From MGBC120314 sp051880495 (GTDB lineage Bacteria; Bacillota; Clostridia; Lachnospirales; Lachnospiraceae): DNA of 29,813 nucleotides. The number at the start of each line of letters is the position of its first letter. The stretch's first letter is position 1. The translations under genes were made by a program, and so were the position numbers. Positions 1-7,199 of the stretch are shown one piece after another. The notes below the pieces were generated by a model that did not search any database, was not told the origin of the DNA, and saw only the letters and a list, made by a program, of their open reading frames with translations. The DNA is taken from the NCBI GenBank assembly GCA_051880495.1, contig JBJEOB010000155.1:1-29813 (forward strand). Reading direction: 5' to 3'.

Positions 1-52
1 TTGTTTCACTGTTCGATTTTCAAAGTTCTCATGACCTGTTTCAGCGGTCAGC
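1..52 (-). other. rRNA operon leader (partial, runs off left edge)
   Basis: Read on the minus strand, the bases after the promoter hold a small hairpin (TGACC at 32-36 pairing with GGTCA at 46-50 on the plus numbering) and then GAACTTTGAAAA, which resembles the boxA-like antitermination element found in the leaders and spacers of Firmicutes rrn operons. The sequence ends before any 16S rRNA is reached. This is an inference from promoter strength, leader motif and the fact that the contig breaks here; rrn operons are repeated and commonly end contigs. It could instead be the leader of a tRNA or other stable RNA unit. Confidence 0.55.
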
Positions 53-58
53 TTGTTT

Positions 59-133
59 ATAATATCATGTATATAATTAGAAGTCAACACATTTTTTAAA
101 AAATTTTCACTTTTTTTCAATATTTTTTTATAC
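59..133 (-). promoter_or_regulatory. strong rrn-like promoter with UP-like A/T tracts
   Basis: On the minus strand a -35 TTGACT (82-87) is separated by exactly 17 bp from a -10 TATTAT (59-64). Upstream, 88-133 is a run of A and T tracts typical of an UP element. Transcription would start near 52 and leave the window on the left. Bases 134-236, between this promoter and the first gene, show no gene or convincing terminator. Confidence 0.7.
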
Positions 134-236
134 ACAAAATATGGTGCTAAACTGCCTTGTTAAATCACAAAATCTGGTCTTAATATATAGGTACTTTTCC
201 TAACCGGAATATACATTTCAAATAAGTATTAACCCA

Positions 237-1070
237 TCATAGTATGCGACGCAAGTTTCCATTAGCCGCAGCATTTTTAATGCGGACTGAAATATTATCC
301 ACTGCCTTGTAAAGATATTCCATCAGATTCTCATCATTTTCATAATAATCCCGGATTAACATTTCAACGACAGTTTTCAGTTTTGCACGTAAATCATCCG
401 GACTTTCTTTCTGTATCTGTTCTTGCAGTTTTAAATATTCCTCTTGTTCAAAGTCCGTGACTGATATCGTTTTCCCTGCCATAACATGACAGATGACATT
501 TATAAGAACAATTTCACATATATTATCAATCATCAGCTCATACCGTTTGTCATATCGGGATAGAATTTCAATTACATATTCATAAGGAAATTTGTTCAGA
601 AATTTCTGTTCGAGCTGTATGCATAAAATATAGTCATTTATTTTATCTATTCCTGTATGTTCGGGGATATCTGTTAATACAGGATAGTCTAAAGTTAATA
701 TCGTATTCTGCGGTTCATATTTGCAGTCATACCATTTAAAAAACTCCGGTAATCCTTTCACAACTGTATCATACAGACACTTATTTTCGTAACTTGAAAA
801 ATGAGCCATAATCTCATTATACAGATTTAGCGTTTCTTTTGTCTTTTCTTCGACATACTTTGCGCCTATCGCATACATTCTTTCTGCGGACAATTCATTC
901 TTTTGAACCGGCAAAAACTGCTGCGCCCTCTCTCCTTCATTAATACAATATAACACGGCTCCCATTAACTGCTGTGCCCTCTCATAAGTTATAGACGTAC
1001 TTTCTTTTGAAGTATAGCCTTCTGCAAGTTTTGCCACAATCGATACAAGTTCTTCTATTTTATATTTCAT
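237..1070 (-). CDS. conserved uncharacterised protein, DUF6179-like
   Basis: This 277-residue protein has no signal peptide or membrane segment and is rich in charged helical stretches, so it should be a soluble, mostly alpha-helical cytoplasmic protein. I recognise the general look of the DUF6179 family of Lachnospiraceae from memory, but no catalytic motif is visible and no function is known to me. It starts 2 bases after the stop of the upstream 154-residue gene, with a GGGGAG ribosome site inside that gene's end, so the two are translationally linked. The pairing is what I recall for DUF6179 with DUF6323. The coding assignment is secure; the family name is moderate. Confidence 0.8.
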   Translation of the reverse strand: MKYKIEELVSIVAKLAEGYTSKESTSITYERAQQLMGAVLYCINEGERAQQFLPVQKNELSAERMYAIGAKYVEEKTKETLNLYNEIMAHFSSYENKCLYDTVVKGLPEFFKWYDCKYEPQNTILTLDYPVLTDIPEHTGIDKINDYILCIQLEQKFLNKFPYEYVIEILSRYDKRYELMIDNICEIVLINVICHVMAGKTISVTDFEQEEYLKLQEQIQKESPDDLRAKLKTVVEMLIRDYYENDENLMEYLYKAVDNISVRIKNAAANGNLRRIL

Positions 1071-1072
1071 AA

Positions 1073-1537
1073 TTAATACTCCCCATATCCGTCAGTCTTG
1101 TTATAACCATCGCAGCCTGCTCGAATTGCCTGTGCAAAATCAGAAAGACATGTGCCTTCCAGATAATCCAAATCCCCAAAACACCGATTCTCATATTGTT
1201 CTTTCATAAGATGAATAAGCTCATCATCTGTAATTTCATCATTCATTTCGTTTTTAAACAGATAAAATATTTCCTGCAGACGGATTATTGTATCAGCATA
1301 ATTACTCTGGTCAATAAAATCCGAATCACAAAACTCATAAATAATCTTTGTTACTATACCTTCCCCGAACTCGACACGCCTTTGTTCGTGCAATGCCGTT
1401 TTTCGACTTTCTAAAATCAACTGTGCATCCTCTTGTGACAATGTTAATCCAAACCGTTCCGTAAACTGATTTGTCTCAATTACCTTAGACAATTGATTTT
1501 TATTTTGTAATAAATCCAGCCAGTTATTATCCACCAA
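1073..1537 (-). CDS. conserved uncharacterised protein, DUF6323-like
   Basis: A 154-residue acidic soluble protein with no signal peptide. Its middle part (about residues 33-140) matches my recollection of DUF6323, including the stretch LSQEDAQLILESRKTALHEQ and the C-terminal CLSDFAQAI segment. The start chosen is a TTG at 1535-1537, seven bases after GGGAG; an ATG four bases further upstream is out of frame and stops after four codons, and the next in-frame codon, GTG, is a possible alternative start. An extended -10 promoter lies 30 bases upstream. It is first in a two-gene unit with the DUF6179-like gene. Function unknown. Confidence 0.8.
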   Translation of the reverse strand: MVDNNWLDLLQNKNQLSKVIETNQFTERFGLTLSQEDAQLILESRKTALHEQRRVEFGEGIVTKIIYEFCDSDFIDQSNYADTIIRLQEIFYLFKNEMNDEITDDELIHLMKEQYENRCFGDLDYLEGTCLSDFAQAIRAGCDGYNKTDGYGEY

Positions 1538-1566
1538 ACATCAGCTCCCATCTAAAATGATAGGTC

Positions 1567-1575
1567 ATTATAACA
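1567..1575 (-). promoter_or_regulatory. extended -10 promoter for the DUF6323/DUF6179 pair
   Basis: The minus strand reads TGTTATAAT: a perfect TATAAT (1567-1572) preceded by TG one base upstream, the extended -10 form. No good -35 hexamer lies 17 bp upstream (TGTTTA), which fits extended -10 promoters. Position relative to the TTG start at 1537 gives a leader of about 22 bases. Confidence 0.6.
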
Positions 1576-1635
1576 CCTTACCGACTGCATAAACAGACTT
1601 GAAATTTTCGCCATTTTGTGGTAATATAACAACAT

Positions 1636-1664
1636 AAGGAGGGAACAAAAATGTTCACCTCCTT
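1636..1664. terminator. hairpin, probable terminator after the Nudix gene
   Basis: Arms AAGGAGGGAAC (1636-1646) and GTTC-A-CCTCCTT (1653-1664) pair with one bulged base around a 6-base loop. It lies just downstream of the Nudix stop on the minus strand. The T-rich tail is actually better on the plus strand (ATTTTTAAT after 1664), where no gene needs it, so it may act in both directions or only weakly. Confidence 0.5.
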
Positions 1665-1676
1665 ATTTTTAATACA

Positions 1677-2237
1677 CTATTCCCTGCTCCACAAGTAACA
1701 ATATGCCTGCGTCCTCGCAGCAAATTTATGTGTCTTTAAAAGCTCTCTCACCTGCTCCTTTGTATACCAGCCCGGTTCGATTTCCTCAAAACTTGATGTA
1801 CTTTCACCAAACTCACCGCATGCACGGCCTACCACGCATACATTTATTTCATTACTGAAGCCGACCGCGCTGTAACTCATACCCAGAAAATCATCAATCT
1901 GATACAGCGTAAGACCTGTTTCTTCCCTAAGCTCCCTTACCGCCGCCTGCTCCGGAGTTTCGCCCGGGTCAATTAACCCGGCAGGGAAATTAATAACCCA
2001 CTCTCCCGGGGCAAGCCGGAATTCCTTATCAAGGAGAATCCTCTCACCGGTCTCATCAGTTACAATTATCACTACCGCATCCGGTTTATTATTATGAAGT
2101 TCTTCAAAGGAGGAAATGTTTTTATTACGGCTGATCATTTCATATATTTTCTTATGACTATGAATATCTTCATACTCGATATCATATCTTGTGATGAATT
2201 TTCCTTCTTCTCTTTTTTGTATATTATTGAATTTCAT
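1677..2237 (-). CDS. Nudix hydrolase (ADP-ribose pyrophosphatase-like)
   Basis: A 186-residue cytoplasmic protein with a complete Nudix box at residues 87-109: G87, E93, then the R101-E102-L-R-E105-E106-x-G108 core that binds the divalent metals. The region before the box (FPAGLID) and the overall length resemble ADP-ribose pyrophosphatase-type Nudix enzymes, which hydrolyse nucleoside diphosphates linked to another moiety. The exact substrate cannot be told from the box alone. Ribosome site AGGGGGAAGAGG directly precedes the ATG. The start lies 12 bases after the thioesterase stop, so the two are co-transcribed from the promoter at 2710-2738. Confidence 0.92.
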   Translation of the reverse strand: MKFNNIQKREEGKFITRYDIEYEDIHSHKKIYEMISRNKNISSFEELHNNKPDAVVIIVTDETGERILLDKEFRLAPGEWVINFPAGLIDPGETPEQAAVRELREETGLTLYQIDDFLGMSYSAVGFSNEINVCVVGRACGEFGESTSSFEEIEPGWYTKEQVRELLKTHKFAARTQAYCYLWSRE

Positions 2238-2249
2238 GTCCTCTTCCCC

Positions 2250-2666
2250 CTACACTTCATCCATCAAAGCCACGAATTTCTTATCAACTTCAGGAAATGA
2301 ACGTTTTAACGATAAAGGTCTGCCGTTTCCGTCAAGGAAACAATGATTGCTCCTTCCTGATGTGCGAAGCTCGCCTGTTATCTTATCCCTCATTTCGTAT
2401 TCAACCTCAAACTTGACTCCGTTATATTTTGACAATTTAACGTATATAAGAACCTCATCATCAAAATGAACCATGCTTTTATATTCACATGTGACAGCAA
2501 GAACAGGACTGATAATTCCCTTTTCTTCCATTTCTTTATACGAAATACCCGCCTGCTTTAATATTTCAATTCTTGCTTCTTCCATCCATCTTATGTAATT
2601 TGAGTGATGTATTATCCCCATCTGGTCTGTTTCATAATATTTTGCATGATGTAAATATGGCTGCAT
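2250..2666 (-). CDS. acyl-CoA thioesterase, 4HBT hotdog fold (YbgC/FadM type)
   Basis: This 138-residue protein has the signature of the 4-hydroxybenzoyl-CoA thioesterase family near its N-terminus: Y-x-E-T-D14-Q-M-G17-I-I-H20-H21-S-N23-Y24-x-x-W-M-E-E-A-R. D14 is the expected catalytic aspartate. Members hydrolyse acyl-CoA (or acyl-ACP) thioesters in the cytoplasm; the chain specificity cannot be read here. Length is normal for the single-hotdog subunit. GGGAGG lies 9 bases before the ATG. It is the first gene of a two-gene unit with the Nudix hydrolase. Confidence 0.92.
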   Translation of the reverse strand: MQPYLHHAKYYETDQMGIIHHSNYIRWMEEARIEILKQAGISYKEMEEKGIISPVLAVTCEYKSMVHFDDEVLIYVKLSKYNGVKFEVEYEMRDKITGELRTSGRSNHCFLDGNGRPLSLKRSFPEVDKKFVALMDEV

Positions 2667-2709
2667 GTATATTTTCCTCCCTGCCCTGTGGCAAATGTCT
2701 GTTTACATC

Positions 2710-2738
2710 ATTATATCATCACGGTTAACTAGTGTAAA
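2710..2738 (-). promoter_or_regulatory. promoter of the thioesterase-Nudix operon
   Basis: Minus-strand -35 TTTACA (2733-2738), a 17-bp spacer and -10 TATAAT (2710-2715), one mismatch from consensus overall. The -35 overlaps the last codons and stop of the upstream DUF4173-like gene, so this promoter is embedded in a coding end. Confidence 0.75.
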
Positions 2739-4159
2739 TTCATCTTTTGACCGGCAATATATACGGATAAGTTAAATGTTCGAAATGACATTTGCTCATA
2801 ATCTTCCTTGGCATTCCTGAAAATGCGTCCGGAATTATTTTCATACATTTCTTCATTATATTTCGCCACGACCGGAAGTGCATCACATGATAAACGGTTA
2901 ATATAACTCCAGCCTATGTGTTGAGTGTTGCCAATTTCAAGATTATATTTTGCGACCATGTAATCCGGTCTTCCAAATGCAACTATTATATAGAAAGAAG
3001 TGACAACTACAGCTGCAAACTTAAACAGTGAAAAATCATTTCTATAAACATACCTGACCACAGCTATCATAATTACAGCAATGACTGCAAGCGACCAGAG
3101 CACCATTATTCTTAAGAAAGTCAGATTATAAACTTCTATATATAATATCATTTTATATGCACTTGAGAAAATCATTACATATGTAAATGCACACATAGCA
3201 TATAATATGCATTTTAAAATTCGGTTGTACTCATACCTTGATGCACATATTAATACAATTGCCATGTTTATGAGCGCAAGAACAAACAACTGGAAAAATC
3301 CTTCCCTTGCATATCGGGCGTAAGTATATCCGTCCGGAAGCTTAACATTCGAAAACAGAATTCCCCTTATCTGGATAAATGAAAATACTCCGTACACAAA
3401 ACCGATAACACCCGTTACCGTTATTGCAGAGACAGCATCCGCATTTTTTTCTCTGTCGGTAAATACTAAATTTTTCGATTGAATCAGAAAACGCTGTAAG
3501 CCGTAGAATAAAAGCAGTGAAAAAGCAATTGTAAATGCAAGTCCAACCACGTTGATTTTTTCAAATAAAAGCTCATAAATTTTATCTATATCAAATACCG
3601 ATTCAATCATATTTAAAAATACAACATCAGCACTCATCATAAGCGGAATGATTATTAAGAGCAGCGGCACCGTAAAAATCAGACCCCTTACTACCTTTAT
3701 CACATTGGCATTTTTCTGTGTCTCCTGCGGATTATCACTCTTAATTTCTTTTCTGTATTTACTTCCATCCGAGAAATATGAAAGGCCGTTACCAATACTT
3801 GAAACACACAATTTAAGAATGCCTTTAATATAATGGAAGTCCTGCCACTCACTGTCATCCACAAAAATCTCAACACACAGGCAGATGAACAAAAACAGCA
3901 CTATGCATTTACTCATGAAAATCAGTTTTGGGTCATTTGTCATAAAAATGGAAATTGAAATGAGCGCAATTACAACATTATAGAAACCACTGATTTTATT
4001 ATCAAATGGTTTTCTGTTGTCGCTTATACTGTAAATCAGCCACAGACCTGTTGCCATCATAATCGGAAACATAATTGATGCCTGATTTCTATACATACAG
4101 AATGTGTAGACCACTGCAAAAATAATTGCATTTGTAGATATTTTCTTAAAATTATTCAT
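2729..4159 (-). CDS. polytopic membrane protein, DUF4173-like
   Basis: A 476-residue protein with about ten hydrophobic segments spread over residues 10-395 and a soluble C-terminal tail. The tail motif around NRLSCDALPVVAKYN matches the conserved end of the DUF4173/DUF4153 family as I remember it, where a segment containing L-S-x-D-A-x-P is typical. Function is unknown; family members often sit next to DUF2975-XRE pairs, as here. AAGGAG precedes the ATG by about 9 bases. Only about 35 bases separate the start from the terminator at the end of the XRE gene and no promoter is visible there, so expression probably depends on read-through. Confidence 0.85.
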   Translation of the reverse strand: MNNFKKISTNAIIFAVVYTFCMYRNQASIMFPIMMATGLWLIYSISDNRKPFDNKISGFYNVVIALISISIFMTNDPKLIFMSKCIVLFLFICLCVEIFVDDSEWQDFHYIKGILKLCVSSIGNGLSYFSDGSKYRKEIKSDNPQETQKNANVIKVVRGLIFTVPLLLIIIPLMMSADVVFLNMIESVFDIDKIYELLFEKINVVGLAFTIAFSLLLFYGLQRFLIQSKNLVFTDREKNADAVSAITVTGVIGFVYGVFSFIQIRGILFSNVKLPDGYTYARYAREGFFQLFVLALINMAIVLICASRYEYNRILKCILYAMCAFTYVMIFSSAYKMILYIEVYNLTFLRIMVLWSLAVIAVIMIAVVRYVYRNDFSLFKFAAVVVTSFYIIVAFGRPDYMVAKYNLEIGNTQHIGWSYINRLSCDALPVVAKYNEEMYENNSGRIFRNAKEDYEQMSFRTFNLSVYIAGQKMNLH

Positions 4160-4193
4160 ATTATTTCTCCTTATTAATTAATCCCTGCAACAT

Positions 4194-4218
4194 AGAAAAA
4201 CTGACTCCCCAATCAGTT
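4194..4218 (-). terminator. short hairpin overlapping the XRE stop codon, partial terminator
   Basis: Arms AACTGA (4199-4204) and TCAGTT (4213-4218) flank an 8-base loop; on the minus strand the second arm runs into TTTTTCT. The stem starts inside the XRE stop codon (4217-4219). With six base pairs it is probably leaky and could set the ratio between the XRE and DUF4173-like genes. Confidence 0.5.
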
Positions 4219-4438
4219 ATTTCATTTGTTCATCCTCATCGATATACTGTAAAATTTCTCCCGGCTGGCAATCTAATGCCTTGCAGATGGCATCAAGCGT
4301 TGAGAACCTGATTGCCTTTGCTTTATTGTTTTTTAAAATTGATAAATTCGCCATGGTGATGTCAACTTCGTTTGCCAGCTCGGTAACGCTCTTTTTCTTC
4401 TTTGCCATCACCACATCAAGATTAATCTGTATTGCCAT
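4217..4438 (-). CDS. small XRE/Cro-CI family transcriptional regulator
   Basis: A 73-residue single-domain DNA-binding protein. The helix-turn-helix spans about residues 17-36 (VTELANEVDITMANLSILKN), followed by the typical LDAICKALDCQPGEIL helix pair. I chose the ATG at 4436-4438 because AGGAGG lies 5 bases upstream; the GTG two codons earlier overlaps that ribosome site. It follows the DUF2975 gene by 9 bases. DUF2975 membrane protein plus tiny XRE regulator is a widespread Firmicutes pair whose role is unclear. The palindrome at 4951-4969 is its likely operator. Confidence 0.92.
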   Translation of the reverse strand: MAIQINLDVVMAKKKKSVTELANEVDITMANLSILKNNKAKAIRFSTLDAICKALDCQPGEILQYIDEDEQMK

Positions 4439-4447
4439 ATCCACCTC

Positions 4448-4918
4448 CTAAATTGTAAGGTCATTTTCCAGCTTGTATGTAACTGCCCTGTCAAATACCT
4501 GTGCAAGCACCTTGCTGAACAACCCTGCAATAATAAATACAATCAGGATAACAAATACTGCCGACGTAACATAACAAAATAATCTGGCAAGCGTTACAAC
4601 CGCGATACAGAAACTGTATGTTCCCATTTTCTTAAGGCTCTTAACATTTTCGCGGACGAAGCAGTCATCCTCCAAAACAGTTTTGAATATTTTGCGAAGC
4701 TCATATATTATAAGCACGGCAAATACTCCACAAATCATCATAATAATACACAGCGGAATAAAATAATTCCCTGTGTCTTCTCTGCTTACAAGTACATGCC
4801 TATCCATAAACGGAACAATATATTTGTAAATAAGCGGTACCGTAACAGTCGCAATAATCCCCGCATAAAACATAAAATCCAAAATATACTTTGTTACGAT
4901 AGTAAGTCTATCCTTCAT
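4448..4918 (-). CDS. DUF2975 family membrane protein
   Basis: A 156-residue protein with four hydrophobic segments (about residues 11-33, 53-75, 98-118 and 123-145) and the charged linker LRKIFKTVLEDDCFVRENVKSL between the second and third, which is the hallmark of DUF2975 as I know it. The ATG at 4916-4918 is preferred over one 14 codons upstream because GGAGG sits 6-7 bases before it. It is the first gene of the DUF2975-XRE unit. A membrane-bound partner that controls the regulator is a reasonable guess but is not shown by the sequence. Confidence 0.88.
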   Translation of the reverse strand: MKDRLTIVTKYILDFMFYAGIIATVTVPLIYKYIVPFMDRHVLVSREDTGNYFIPLCIIMMICGVFAVLIIYELRKIFKTVLEDDCFVRENVKSLKKMGTYSFCIAVVTLARLFCYVTSAVFVILIVFIIAGLFSKVLAQVFDRAVTYKLENDLTI

Positions 4919-4950
4919 ATATACCTCCAAACTGCTGCTGATTAGATATA

Positions 4951-4969
4951 GAAATTGCAATGCAATTTC
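4951..4969. promoter_or_regulatory. perfect 19-bp palindrome, candidate XRE operator
   Basis: GAAATTGCAATGCAATTTC has 9-bp perfect arms around one central base. It lies about 32 bp upstream of the DUF2975 start, between the terminator of the neighbouring unit and the ribosome site. Size and symmetry suit a dimeric XRE repressor binding at its own promoter. The -10/-35 elements here are not clear. Confidence 0.55.
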
Positions 4970-4976
4970 CTGTCAT

Positions 4977-5026
4977 ATTAAAAAGGCAATGATATCTACC
5001 TTTTCCCAGATAATACCATTGCCTTT
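4977..5026 (-). terminator. terminator after the 5107-6090 gene
   Basis: Arms AAAGGCAATG (4982-4991) and CATTGCCTTT (5017-5026) are perfect complements; the 25-base interval can add an inner ATATCT/AGATA pairing. On the minus strand the closing arm ends in TTTTTAAT. A smaller TTATCG/CGATAA hairpin lies nearby at about 5045-5063. Confidence 0.65.
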
Positions 5027-5106
5027 ATTAAATGTCAATATATTTTTATCGTTTTTCGATAAGTTTTTATTGTTTTTCAGTTGGTTATGTCCAAAACTGG
5101 TGTTAC

Positions 5107-6090
5107 TTAATTCCATGCATGCCAATCCGGATAGTTTTTATCAAACATTATTTTGTCACCAATCAAAGATTTTTTCTCTTCAACTATTTTTGCAATCTGT
5201 GTTTCTGTCACAAATTTCATACCTTGTTCTTTACACTTTTCAATGAACAATCGTTCCAAATCACTTTCTTCATCAAAAAAAGGTACATAATATGCCTCAT
5301 CTAAATAATATTCAGCCAAATCAATTTCCAAATAATCATACAAATTATAATCAAACATAGCATTACAGTTATCTATAACATCTTTAATTATTTTTTTTGA
5401 CTTTTCATCTCTAAGACAACTATAATCATACATTCCATCACAAACTGAAACATATATATAATCATTAATTTTACGAAATACGCCATCAGCATCTATATAA
5501 TATGTTCCATGGTTTATTCCCTCAGAAATACTTCCCATATAATTATTAATTACCCCATAATTATTCATTTCAGTCTGCCAATTCATATCTTTGGTATAAA
5601 AATAATCGCTTACCATCAGTTGATCATTCTCATATTTTAAAATATAACAAATCCCATAATATACATCATTGTAATCCGTATAATATTCTGCCATTAACGC
5701 CAGTTGCTTTTTAGCACCAGCTTCAGGATATATATAGCAATACTTTAATTTTACATTTTTTCCTTCAAATAGAAAATCCGTTATATAGCATTCCGATTTA
5801 TTTGGATAAACATCTAACTTTAAATGCGCAAACCGCTGTATATTTAGAAATTCCTCATATGCTTTTTCTGCTTCATCTTCAATTGTAAACTCTACGTCGT
5901 ATTTCTTTTCCTCTGCTTCCGTTACAGCCCCTGAATTTGATTCATCTATCTTTTTATTATTAAAAAAAGATACCAATATCCCGATTGTTGCTATCAACAC
6001 TACACATGATAAAACAAATTTCATATTTATGTTTTTTTTCTTCTCTTCTTTAACACCTAATTTTATATTACCCAACTTTTTACTTAGCAT
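5107..6090 (-). CDS. membrane-anchored extracytoplasmic protein of unknown function
   Basis: A 327-residue protein with a lysine-rich N-terminus followed by one membrane segment (about residues 24-44) and a long acidic, tyrosine-rich domain outside the membrane. I do not recognise a family; no catalytic motif is evident. The domain contains four scattered cysteines. GGAGG is 8 bases before the ATG. It lies downstream of the lipoprotein gene on the same strand but is separated from it by a hairpin with a T-run, so it may have its own transcript. Codon use is clearly more AT-rich than in the neighbouring metabolic genes, which is compatible with accessory or acquired DNA. Confidence 0.78.
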   Translation of the reverse strand: MLSKKLGNIKLGVKEEKKKNINMKFVLSCVVLIATIGILVSFFNNKKIDESNSGAVTEAEEKKYDVEFTIEDEAEKAYEEFLNIQRFAHLKLDVYPNKSECYITDFLFEGKNVKLKYCYIYPEAGAKKQLALMAEYYTDYNDVYYGICYILKYENDQLMVSDYFYTKDMNWQTEMNNYGVINNYMGSISEGINHGTYYIDADGVFRKINDYIYVSVCDGMYDYSCLRDEKSKKIIKDVIDNCNAMFDYNLYDYLEIDLAEYYLDEAYYVPFFDEESDLERLFIEKCKEQGMKFVTETQIAKIVEEKKSLIGDKIMFDKNYPDWHAWN

Positions 6091-6114
6091 ATTTATATTC
6101 CTCCAAAAAGGATA

Positions 6115-6187
6115 AAAAATATCTTCCCATACCCAAGTCGTGCAAAACCATGTGAAAGCAGAATCTGGACTATTATGATATGGGAAG
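6115..6187 (-). terminator. long-loop hairpin with T-run after the lipoprotein gene
   Basis: CTTCCCATA (6123-6131) and TATGGGAAG (6179-6187) are perfect 9-bp arms enclosing 47 bases, in which AGTC and GACT can extend the pairing. On the minus strand the second arm is followed by ATATTTTTT. It may be a terminator or a structured intergenic element; the long loop is unusual for a simple terminator. Confidence 0.45.
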
Positions 6188-6234
6188 TTTAATTTAGTTT
6201 TTATATTATTTGTATTTGCTTTTTATTTACTATA

Positions 6235-7167
6235 TTATTCAATCTTATGTAATAAAGCAGATGCGTAAACTGCTTTATCTGGACGAATGTCCAAGCAGTT
6301 GCCCGTGTATGAACCCTTTGCATCTCTATAAAACTGTATTCTTAACCACTTGTCATCTTTCGAAAGAATAGGTTCTTGTATTTTAGCTGTCGCAGTAACA
6401 TCGCTTGCTTCTTCAGTTGTTCCCAAAAACCAATATCTTTTTCCGGAAACATATTTAAAAGAAGCAATATGTACTTCATTTGTTTCAGGGTTATAATAGT
6501 CAATTACCAATTCACAACTACAATAATCATCTTCTCCTACATAAGTACCAACAATATCCCATGTGGTTAACAAATCAACTGGATATTCTGTTTTTTCCCA
6601 TGAAAACACTAAACCACCATAGTTTACAAGAAAATACTCTATAATATATGTACCACTTTCATAACAATAAGTGTTTTTACGCATTATATTATACTTAATA
6701 GTATATCCAATATCATTTCTTTTTTCTACCGACACATCTTGAATATCATAAAATTTGCTTTTATATGATATACGTTCTTTCAAAAGTTCTTCCTCAACTA
6801 TACTTGGTAATTCTTCTGAAAGAATAGAAATATTAACATTAGATATGTTTGAAGATTCTAAAATCCAGCCCCCTTTATCATAGTAATTGTAGCAACAATA
6901 ATAATCCCCCTCTACTTTATAATATTGATCGCTCATTACAATTGTACAATAAATTTCATCCACTCTATCTTCTGTTTTCCTCTTTACAATTTCGAGAGAG
7001 TCAACCGTCATAGAATATCCTACACCATCTACACGAATGGAAAGTATATCTGCTGGAATATCCTGTATTATCATCTGCTCATCATACAGTTTTTCCTTAC
7101 ATGCAGTAAGAAAAAAAATCATTGCCAATATAAACATTAATGCTATTCTTGTCTCTTTTGTTTTCAT
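6235..7167 (-). CDS. lipoprotein of unknown function
   Basis: A 310-residue protein with a lipoprotein signal: positively charged start, hydrophobic core and the lipobox L20-T21-A22-C23, with C23 the lipidated residue. The mature part is beta-rich in appearance, tyrosine- and cysteine-rich, and not assignable to a family by eye. AAGGAG precedes the ATG by about 6 bases. It begins 32 bases after the stop of the 830-residue secreted protein with no terminator between, so the two are likely co-transcribed and both act at the cell surface. The AT-rich composition resembles the next gene downstream. Confidence 0.82.
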   Translation of the reverse strand: MKTKETRIALMFILAMIFFLTACKEKLYDEQMIIQDIPADILSIRVDGVGYSMTVDSLEIVKRKTEDRVDEIYCTIVMSDQYYKVEGDYYCCYNYYDKGGWILESSNISNVNISILSEELPSIVEEELLKERISYKSKFYDIQDVSVEKRNDIGYTIKYNIMRKNTYCYESGTYIIEYFLVNYGGLVFSWEKTEYPVDLLTTWDIVGTYVGEDDYCSCELVIDYYNPETNEVHIASFKYVSGKRYWFLGTTEEASDVTATAKIQEPILSKDDKWLRIQFYRDAKGSYTGNCLDIRPDKAVYASALLHKIE

Positions 7168-7199
7168 GCTTTCTCCTTTTAGTACAATATGCTATTAAA

